Assembly (NCBI GenBank): GCA_037179385.1
Contig: CM074189.1
Coordinates: forward strand, 20,905,020 to 20,969,019
Reading direction: 5' to 3'
Length of the DNA stretch: 64,000 nt
From: Holothuria scabra
Taxonomy: Eukaryota > Echinodermata > Holothuroidea > Aspidochirotida > Holothuriidae
A program made the translations under genes and the position numbers. Each line of letters opens with the position of its first letter. Positions within the stretch are counted from its first letter, which is position 1. This document shows positions 56,286 through 64,000 of this stretch, one piece after another. The notes below the pieces were generated by a model. It was not told the origin of the DNA and did not search any database. It worked only from the letters and a program-made list of their open reading frames with translations.

Positions 56286-57260
56286 CTTAAAGAGGTGGGA
56301 TAAAGGTTTGAGCAAAAAATAAATGCAAATCGAGAAAACTTAAGTGAAAAAAGACGCACCTTGCTTTTATATTCAGGCTGATGTCTGCTTCAAAATGAAA
56401 TACGGGTGACGCATAATTTTTAGCTGCCACCTAATTTTCAAAATCCGTTGTAAAACCGTTGTTGCAGTTCTAATGAAACAAATCGGGCTTCCCCAAACTT
56501 TTTATTTACGTGCAATGATTTAAGTGATTTGAAAATTAATTTTATTAGAATCTCAGCATCGATGGTTCTCAGCTGTTTAAAGTCTTTCTCTTTTTTAATC
56601 GGACCCTTTATCTATGATCAACATGACATCCGTGGTAATTCATTAGGCCTAAATAAGGTGAGACACTCTAGCTTACACAGTTGTGACAAAGTTGACGTGC
56701 TTCTAGCAATCCCATTAGCCAACAGATGTCATTCCAAAGCGAATGAAATGGAAGTTTGTCAAATGTACAGGATAAATAGTGTGTTTTATCAAATTTCCAT
56801 TTTTGGTCCTTGAATTAATTAAACTAGGCATTGAAGCTTTATTAATTAAAAAGAAGCTCATTCTACGGAGCGGTTATTACACAATCAACGAGCAAGCTTG
56901 TTGGGTGAGACTCCACGTAGTTATACGTACCCCAACATGGTCACTAGGGAGTATTATGACGTCATATGAAAGGACTGGAAGGTCATGCACTGAGATTACT
57001 GCGTTGCGCGTCTTTCTATTAATGCCATCAAGGCGTTCATTCTACAACAATAGTTACTAAGTTGCTGTCATGCGCGCGTGTCGGTAACGCGTGTAGTGCG
57101 CATAATCAGCGGAGTCGAGTGTGCCAAATTGAAAAGCGCTGATATCACGTGAGAGTTCTGCATCATGCAGACCCTGACGGGGCCATTGTGTCCAGGTAAA
57201 ATATCCCATACAGTGGGGTTAGACAGATTTTGCGGTGGCGCGCAGAGTGATTTCGTTCAC
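56286..57260. other. non-coding stretch with one CRE-repeat fragment
   Basis: CCCCAACATGGTCACTAGGG AGTATTATGACGTCATATGA at about 56930-56975 is the reverse complement of the left end of the repeat at 39818. Nothing else recognised; frames of 93 and 94 codons have no known motif. Confidence 0.4.
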
Positions 57261-57784
57261 CTATACACGAATCCGGACAGCAAGTGATGGTCTGATTTCA
57301 GTCGGCCGTAAGTGGGGTCCATCACCTTTAAATCTCTCGATTTCCTTGCTTACCTCGATTATGGATGGTTGTACACTAATTTTTATCTTAAATTCTCCAA
57401 GTTCACGAAATACGAGGGTTTGAAATTCATGTAAACAATAAATAAAGACGGTTTTAGTCTGATGGACCCAACTAATGGCGGCCTACAGTCACTAAAAACA
57501 AGCGCTAATCGGATTCGTCTATAGAAAAATCGGCACAGCTAGTGATGGTCTGATTTTAGTCGGCCATAACTGGGGTGTGTCACCTTTTAATCTTTCAATT
57601 TCCTTGCTTACCTTTATAATGAATGGTTTAGGCCTACACTAAATTTTATATTGATTCCTTTTATTTTACTGAATATAAGGGTCTGAAATTCATGTAGACA
57701 GTAAATGTCGACGATTTAAGGCTGATGGACCACTAATGGCTGCTTACAGTCAATAAACACAGCGCTAATCGGATTAGTCTATAG
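57261..57784 (-). mobile_element. two TATAGACG-family MITEs in tandem
   Basis: Two minus-strand copies follow directly: 57261-57525 and about 57522-57784, sharing the TCTATAG between them. Both read ACGAATCCGG- or ATCGGC-, AGTGATGGTCTGATTT, AGTCGGCC, CCTTGCTTACCT and end AGCGCTAATCGGATT. The shared terminus suggests insertion of one copy into the TA of another, or tandem duplication. The second copy's left terminus is mutated (GAAAAATCGGCACAGC). Confidence 0.65.
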
Positions 57785-60491
57785 ATATTATGCACGTGAT
57801 GTAAACGAGGCTCAGTGCATAGAAATCCTAAGCTTTAGCTGGAAGGAGCGTCTCACAGTAAGAAATTGGATCACGCACAAGGGTCATGTGCCGCGCTGGA
57901 ATGTAATTGTGTGGTTGCAATTTTAAGTCTTGTGCACCCTTCTTACTGTGAACACAACCGACTGTGTGTTTTTTAACGCAATCGTAAAGAGCGCTTTTTT
58001 TAAGCGTGTGGTGAAAAGTTGGTGAAAATAAACGAGGGGGCAAGCAGAACATTGCGAAGTGTCGACTCTGATGTTACGCAGGTTTCACACTACGACGGTG
58101 TGACGGAATTAGGTAGCTACACGAAACTATTATAATGGGAGTCAGTGTCTTGTTTTCGTTTATAGATTAGAGTTCGGATTAGGATTAGATTAGGGTTATG
58201 GATTAAGTTTAGGAATTAGAGTTAAGTTAGTGTCCCTAACATTCTTCACTTCCTTCAAGCCCAGGGCGGGTTTTAAAATGCAGTAATGTTCAGCAGTCAA
58301 ACATAAACAGTGGCCGGTCATTTCAACCGACATTTCTACAAACGAAAATAAAAATTTGGTCTAAAGGTCATTGCAATTTACTTAGGCCTACAGCATACAA
58401 GAATAATTTTCAATGGATTTAGCGTATGCAGTTGTCACAAAGGTTGTGCCAAAGTTGAGGCCAAACTTGGCCCGGCGGCTCCTTGTAGTAATCTGCTTGA
58501 CCCCCGGTTATTTGCGACATCATACCCAGTGTCACCATAAAAAACAGCGCTTAGTACCGCTGCGTTCGATTCGGGTGCATAAAAATATTACGCATCCCAT
58601 AAAACTACATTTCCGCGGCACGCGACCCTTCAGTTGCGTCCTTTCTTATTTTCGCTTTGCCGTTGGCCAGCTCCTTCCAGCTAAAGCTTAGGATTTCGAT
58701 GGTTCAGTGGGTGGAAATGGTCAAAGACAGTCGCTGTGTTACCGTCTCACCGAAACGCGCGCACAACAGAACCTTAGTAACAATCGCCGTAAAATGGACG
58801 CCTGGATGGAAAAACAGAGAGATGCGAAAGGCAGTGACGTAGGAGCATAAGCCCTATAACTATCTCCAAACAAACAAGAGACAACGCAACACTGATCAGA
58901 TTTCTCAAAACATGTACAAAACATCTAAGATTATCCGAGTAAGGATATTAGATTGGAAAGAATCGGATAGAAAGATTAAGTGCAGTGCAAATCTAATAGA
59001 GCAGTGTCACTCTGCATTAATAATAAGTCCGTAGTTATTATTCCGTTCTAATATCTACAACTCGATCATTGGTCCACAACCCGATCTTTTCTCTAATAGA
59101 GCTGTGTAGTGGAACAAAATTTCTGTTAAGTGGGAAGCACTTTTTATGTCCTTAACGTGCGTTCTATGTGCAAAATAAATCGGTGAAACATGTATTCCCG
59201 GGTGAGTATAACATAATGCTCAGTTCGAGAAACAAATTTTTTGTTTGACTTATCAAGTCGCACTCTCTCCTCGGTTGACGTCAAAGCACATTTGAAGATT
59301 AAATTCCACGACAAATCAGCCTTAGAAGGGTTATGCCCTCCTTAACGCTGTGACACAGGCCGCCTTCAATGCTCTCTAATGAATTCAAAACCTTGTATTG
59401 TAGCAATGTACGTGATCTGTCTAATGGGCGACCAAACTCACCCACGGGCAAAACCTATTTGATAAATAGAGCGTGTGCGGGGTATACTCTCGTTCAACGT
59501 AAAATCTCGGAACGAATCCATGCTTTTGAGGCAAGGGTAGTAAAAATAGATCTATTGAAAGTATATACAATCGGCTTAAATGAGAATTACCGAAGTATCA
59601 AAAGTAAAAGTGTTCAAATAAACAACAGCAAACAACGAACGCTCTTGAAAATTGATTTTCTTTTCACGTGAAACATCTCATAAATATTTAAAGAAAATAA
59701 TCTTAATCTCTTGAAAATTGCTTCTAAATCTGTCCTCCTTTAAGAATTAAAATGAGCTACATTGACGCGGAAGTTCTAATGTTACATGTGTACATGGCAT
59801 AAAAGTGATTACCGAAATAAGAATACCAGTTAACACCGCAGTCTTAAAAAAGTAAACGAATAAGCGAGTAAACGAATACCTCAGGAGGTGGAGAGGGGAT
59901 GCTTTAGGAGTATGCTGCACGGCGATTTTGCAGGTAGTGTATATTTCCTAACTTGATTGAAAAGCGTCCCCTCTGTACCCCAGGCTCTTCTCAACTAGCT
60001 ACAACTGCTGTAGCGTACTACACAAGTGTTTGCCCGTCATGGGGGAAGGGGTGGGCTTGTGATGCCAGTTAAAAGCACCCAAATATACATGTTCTCGTTA
60101 TTACTAAAATGCTTGTTTCTGTAATTTTCATAGTGCATGAGAAGCTCCTGAGGAAATGACGTTTATTCAATGTTTTCTTATCATGTGACGGTGACCGATG
60201 GCGCAATTATTCAGTGGGCTTTCAGGAAAACTGTCCACAACAAGACATCAACAACCCGTGTCCACCAGTAATTTGCAACTCGTTTATACGAAGTTAAATC
60301 AAATTTTTTTCCATCTGGCTCATTGCAATCGTTTTCTGGTAATTCCATCGGCAACACGTCATTTCTTTACTCTAGCCTCAGTTATACAGGGAACGCAGCA
60401 AGGATTGAATCATTTGTTGAGTCGGGTTTTGGGGGGAATGTTTGTTGATTAATTGACTAGATGGATTGTTGCGGCTCAGTCTCATGACAAT
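57785..60491. other. non-coding stretch, nothing recognised
   Basis: A degenerate GGATTA/TTAGGG-like patch lies at 58167-58225, and one TGACGTCA at 59276. Open frames of up to 100 codons (59369-59671) match nothing known. Confidence 0.4.
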
Positions 60492-60794
60492 TTAAAGGGC
60501 CAAACCTCTCACCCCAAACTACAATTTTGGTACCCGGGTACGGAAATTTTAATTGGCTCAGTTCTGTGATTGACAGCTAATTCAAACAATGCGGAGTGCC
60601 AAAGCTTATATTACACAGCATGAACGGCACTGAGAGTGTTTTGATTATATAAATTGAGTTTTCTATACTCACCCTGAAGCAATAAACTGAGGTTGTGTCT
60701 GTATGAGCATGAATTTCATACAATTGTGGGAGGGGCTTCAGTAAGAAGGTTAGGAGAATTGATACTGTTTGGGGTGAGAGAACTGGGTCTTTAA
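60492..60794 (-). mobile_element. TTAA-1 MITE, complete reference copy
   Basis: The best-preserved copy: TTAA at 60492-60495 and 60791-60794; ends AAAGGGCCAAACCTCTCACC and GGTGAGAGAACTGGGTCTTT are inverted repeats of about 26 bp that include CTCTCACCCCAAAC. On the minus strand: CTCCCACAATTG, ATTGCTTCAGG, ATAAGCTTTGGCACTCCGC, CTGTCAATCACAGAACTGAG. No open frame of note. TTAA target use suggests piggyBac or Kolobok enzymes; no autonomous partner is in the window. Confidence 0.85.
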
Positions 60795-60796
60795 GT

Positions 60797-60842
60797 CGAG
60801 CCAATCATGGCCCTTCTCCAGTTGTGGCACATAGGCTTGTAA
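60797..60842 (+). repeat. SINE-like repeat X, fragment
   Basis: GTCGAGCCAATCATGGCCCT, TCTCCAGTTGTGGCACATAG and GCTTG match the B-box-to-tail part of the family. It begins 2 bp after the TTAA-1 end, so TTAA-1 may have inserted into a longer repeat X whose left part is gone. Confidence 0.45.
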
Positions 60843-60855
60843 TATGGGGGAGGAG

Positions 60856-61112
60856 TTAAAGGGGAAATGCAGTCATCCCAATTTGAATTAGTCTCGTAGT
60901 CTATCGATCCACATGAATGGCCCTTGAGAATCATGTGACAAATTTAACTTACATCTGAGAACAGTAGGCTATACTAATTGTTCTACATTGGATATACAAA
61001 ATTTGAATCCCCAAATAAAATAATAGATACTTGGAAAAGAGATGAGAAGAAGTAAGTGAGGATTAATAGTTGCTTTTAAAATAAGCTTGGGCGACTGCTA
61101 TTGTCCTTTTAA
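60856..61112 (+). mobile_element. TTAA-2 MITE, complete
   Basis: TTAA at 60856-60859 and 61109-61112; left end AAAGGGGAAATGCAGTCATC, right end GCGACTGCTATTGTCCTT. Interior landmarks CCACATGAATGGCCCTTGAG and CATGTGACAAATTT match the other family members. In reverse orientation relative to 21838 and 26766. Confidence 0.75.
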
Positions 61113-61210
61113 AGGGGGAAAGGGTAGTTCCAAGTCTCCAAATGAACTACTTCTAGACACTTCCATAATTGTCTTAAATCCTTCCTTGTGTATACAGCCC
61201 TATTTTACTT

Positions 61211-61464
61211 TTAAAGGCTTAATCATATCACCTCAAACAGTCCCAATTCTTCTAACCTACTTAGTTAAAATTCTTCTCATTGCTTCAGGGTGGGAATACA
61301 AAACCCCAATGTGTAATCAAACCACTCTCAGTACAATTAATGCTGTGTGATTTGAAATACAGATCTCTGCATTTTTGAAGTTTTTGAAGAGCTGTGCCAG
61401 TTGAGTGAATTCCTGTGTACTGCAACAAATACTGAAGTTTCGGATAAAAGTTAACTACCTTTAA
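61211..61464 (+). mobile_element. TTAA-1 MITE, shortened copy
   Basis: TTAA at 61211-61214 and 61461-61464. AAAGGCTTAATCATATCACC, CTAACCTACTTAGTTAAAAT, TTGCTTCAGGGTGGGAATAC, CCCAATGTGTAATCAAACCA and GAGCTGTGCCAGTTGAGTGA keep family order; the CCCCTCCCACAACTGTC block is deleted. Confidence 0.7.
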
Positions 61465-62596
61465 GGCTATGTCCTGGTCAGCATTTTATGGCTTTAATGT
61501 GCAATCAGAAAACCTTCGCTTAGTCTACGTAATCTGAAATGTGAACTACTCGGTATCTTTTAAAGTTTCAAATTTCGATATCATTTTAAGACCAATCACC
61601 AACTGAGAATTTTGATATCTCGATCCAAAACTAGTCTATCCCCTTTGAAATTCTTAAATTCAGTCCCTTCGCATGGACTAACAAGTCTCTCATGTAAAGA
61701 CATAATGGAAGAATCTTTCATAATAAATACTTTGCCAAACGAAAACTGAAACCTCAATGGATTTTTTCCCAGATATGAATATAATGATTCGAACTCGATC
61801 TGTCAACGAATGAGGAACTCGCTCGTATATGACGTCACGGTGATGATTTGTGCGTTCAACAAAGCATAGTCGTCTCTTCGTTGGTCAAAATTAGGTATCA
61901 CGTGATATGCTAGTGACAGTTTTCATTAGACTTCTACCTCTAAAATCGCTGCTTACTTTTAAACCGTGGCCGTAAAACGCTGTCGGGAGATATTTTTTCT
62001 TTCAGTTTCGTGGTTTATATGCGATTCTGGGGATTGCTGAGTCCTTCAGTATTGTGTTGCTGATTCAGTTGGCGTTTAGTTCCGCAGCTGTCTTGAAGAA
62101 TAAATATCTGAGAGAAAAACGAATACGAACAACAAAGGGATGAGTACTTTGTGTTTGCCGCCACTACCGCATCTTGCTCCGTACTACATCTAAAAAAAAA
62201 ATAAAGTAGATATTTATCTCACTGGATTGGCTTCATCTAGAGAAGCTTGTGTAAGTTTCAGTGTTTTAGCTGCAGTAAAACTAAAGTGGACTTTATTTTG
62301 CACATATACTGACATAAAGGAACGGAAGTGAACTGTATGTCTCGAATCACAAACCCAACTTAGTACAACACACTAGATATAATAGTTTTGGTGTTACCGT
62401 CACAGTAATTACTAATTTATAATCCTGCTTAGGGCTTCTTGATATCAGGCAAAGTATCACCATTACAGATAAGCCGAAGGACTTACATAGCGTGATAAAA
62501 TTACAAGAACTGAGGCCAAAATATATCACTGTATTTAGAAGAGTTCGATTAATTTAGAGTTCAATGTATCGTGGTACTTCTTACACGAAAGAAGAT
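61465..62596. other. non-coding stretch, nothing recognised
   Basis: One TGACGTCA at 61830. No gene or shared repeat seen. Confidence 0.4.
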
Positions 62597-63013
62597 TTAA
62601 TGGGATGAATGCAGCCTCCTCAACTTGGATTAGTGATGTAGTCTGTTCTATTTCATGATTGGCCCTCGAGAGTCACGTGACAATATTTTCTCATTAGAAA
62701 TTATGAAATCATATGATTTCATAATTTGAATAGTGAATTTATTGATTAACCTTGTATGTATAAGGCTTAGCATCCTGTTTAGGAATATGTCCTGCTTCAC
62801 GATTGGCTCTCGAGAGTCACATGACAATATTTTTTCTCATTATAAATTATGAAATTATATGAGGTTAAATAATTCGGCTTAGGTCATCATGAAAGGGCAC
62901 TTGGCGCAAAAAAAAAAAAAATAAATAAATAAATAAAATAAAATAAATAAAAGATATTTGTGGAATGTGGCTGTTGTTTGAGAGAAAGTTTGGACCGGCT
63001 GCTTTTGAGGCAA
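62597..63013 (+). mobile_element. TTAA-2 MITE with internal duplication and microsatellite
   Basis: Starts at TTAA with TGGGATGAATGCAGCCTCCT. The block CATGATTGGCCCTCGAGAGT CACGTGACAATATT...AAATTATGAAATCATATGA at 62660-62722 is repeated at about 62799-62862 (CACGATTGGCTCTCGAGAGT), period about 139. An (AAATA)n tract lies at about 62915-62952. The right end is decayed (GGACCGGCTGCTTTTGAGGC). Longer than other members because of these two additions. Confidence 0.5.
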
Positions 63014-63477
63014 TAAAAATTTGCAAATGTTGTCAACCGTCGAAAAAGTCACAAAGTTTTAACAGAAATTCCCTGCCAAAAATTGACAATCTAGTTGCTA
63101 AAATCGTCGTTGCTGGAAGGAGGTAAGCCCTCTAACCTTCTTGAATGTGCCTTTGTTTTCCTTTGAATGTTTTTATCCTTTTAAAACGACGTTCTAAAAT
63201 ATTTTTAGAAGTTCCTTAATTCCATTTCTATACTCATTTCCTGCGCCCATGCCTGACACAAAGACGACAAAAAAATAGTATCCGAATTAAAGCAAAGAGC
63301 CTGAAGAAATGTCACTTTAAGTTTTGAGAAATTCTATTCGGAAGCGAATCCCCGTAGAGTAAGCTCGCTTTGTACGTAGTAATTTAATTTGTTCTTTAAT
63401 TAATAGATCAAAGAGATGCAACGACGTCACGGCGAATTATAGCTTTGCTGTGTTTCAAATTGAACCACTGGGGAGTT
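63014..63477. other. AT-rich stretch, nothing recognised
   Basis: No gene or shared repeat seen. Confidence 0.4.
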
Positions 63478-63572
63478 TACCTACGTAGCAGGTTGTGCGA
63501 CATATTCCGTGATTTGTCAAATCCCTTTTGGAAGCTGAGGAACTGAGAAAAGAGTGTCCGTTCCGCAGGGTA
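63478..63572 (+). mobile_element. TACC mini-element, 95 bp
   Basis: Left end TACCTACGTAGCAGGTTGTG, right end TCCGTTCCGCAGGGTA. Same length and layout as 36510, with GACATATTCCGTG near the left and GGAAGCTGAGGAACTGAG in the middle. Ends are imperfect inverted repeats starting TACC. Confidence 0.55.
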
Positions 63573-63732
63573 CGGGAGTCAGAGTGGTAGTGAAATACTT
63601 AATACGTAGAGTCTCCGTTACTATGTTTAACTATATAGGGTTTACCTCACTGTTAGGTTTCGTCGCTGCTATTTTGGGACGGTTGAAGATCATGTTGTTT
63701 TCGTGGACGTTGGTTTATAGGATGGTCATACC

Positions 63733-63765
63733 ATGGAAGTACTACCTCGGAGGTAGTACTTCCAT
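63733..63765. repeat. short hairpin, copy 2, perfect stem
   Basis: ATGGAAGTACTACCT and AGGTAGTACTTCCAT are perfect 15-bp complements separated by CGG. Differs from 47673 by one base in the right arm. Flanking sequence is unrelated. Confidence 0.8.
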
Positions 63766-64000
63766 ATTCATACATACGTTCCAAGGAAATGATATCTTTA
63801 TGATCGAATAACAACACAATATCACGTGGCTTGAGTGCCATGGAGTCCATTAACAGTGTTAACATCATATACCAGGTGAACAACTTCCCTAATGATCCAA
63901 CATCCGTGTTTACGATGTTACTGTCCCGGGCTGTAGCCTGGAGTATAGGGGATGGTATGGGAACCCACCCATGAGATTCCCAATAATCTAGTCAGGTTTT
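63766..64000. other. window edge, nothing recognised
   Basis: No feature seen in the last 235 bases. Confidence 0.4.

Noticed and set aside
58167..58225. TTAGGG-like telomeric repeats
   Set aside because: The words GGATTA, TTAGGG and TTAGAG are irregular and few; no run of exact units.
63733..63765. Hairpin containing GAGGTAGTA, which matches bases 2-10 of let-7
   Set aside because: The stem is only 15 bp with a 3-base loop, too short for a pre-miRNA, and the rest of let-7 does not match.

Overview
The window looks like non-coding animal DNA. It is AT-rich, dense in stop codons in all frames, scattered with homopolymers and short microsatellites, and packed with short inverted-repeat transposons. 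I recognise no protein-coding gene, tRNA, rRNA or CRISPR array. The longest open frames (about 60 to 212 codons) either run across transposon boundaries, fall inside repeats, or resemble no family I know. Isolated short exons cannot be excluded by eye. The repeat landscape suggests a marine invertebrate, perhaps a deuterostome such as an echinoderm; this is a low-confidence inference and no marker gene supports it.

What can be annotated is a mobile-element mosaic. (1) Palindromic elements share the terminus CACTCTWAAA, apparently with 2-bp target duplications (TA or TG), but carry five unrelated self-similar interiors: A at 11381-11758, 19055-19381, 27176-27452 and 27571-27953; B at 32543-33774 and 34993-36219; C at 44957-45206 and 51116-51494; D at 17305-17528 and 46508-46738, with a fragment at 11077-11160; E at 48283-48697, with a decayed copy at 11910-12040. 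(2) Two families insert at TTAA: TTAA-1, nine copies with inward CTCTCACCCCAAAC ends, and TTAA-2, six copies. (3) A TA-flanked family with TATAGACGAATCCG ends has about seven copies, several in tandem or head to head. (4) Two hAT-type elements have 8-bp target duplications (6816-8734 and 34734-34907). (5) SINE-like families include one with about ten copies and tRNA-like A/B boxes, one tRNA-like unit at 53458-53602, and a short A-tailed retroposon at 51139-51296, 54421-54449 and 54526-54684. (6) There are smaller families: a GTCACAC pair, a ~95-bp TACC element, a CRE-containing ~200-bp repeat, and single foldbacks.

Layout: 0-5 kb holds old MITEs and SINE-like copies. 6.7-9.3 kb is a nested TTAA-1/hAT structure. 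11-13.4 kb holds A, E and TATAGACG elements. 17-19.4 kb holds D, a TTAA-1 copy, a TTAA-1 tandem array and A. 21-28 kb holds SINE-like, TTAA-2, foldback, GTCACAC, TTAA-1 and A elements. 31.8-37.5 kb is the densest nest, with both B copies. 39.8-46.7 kb holds CRE repeats, C and D. 48-57.8 kb holds E, C with its retroposon, tandem and inverted MITE pairs, and a SINE. 60-63.6 kb holds TTAA-1/2 and the TACC element. Between these lie long stretches of AT-rich sequence in which I see nothing specific.

The most interesting signals are the common CACTCT terminus on different palindromic interiors, the nested insertions that give a relative chronology, and a roughly 20-fold excess of the palindrome TGACGTCA (17 copies).
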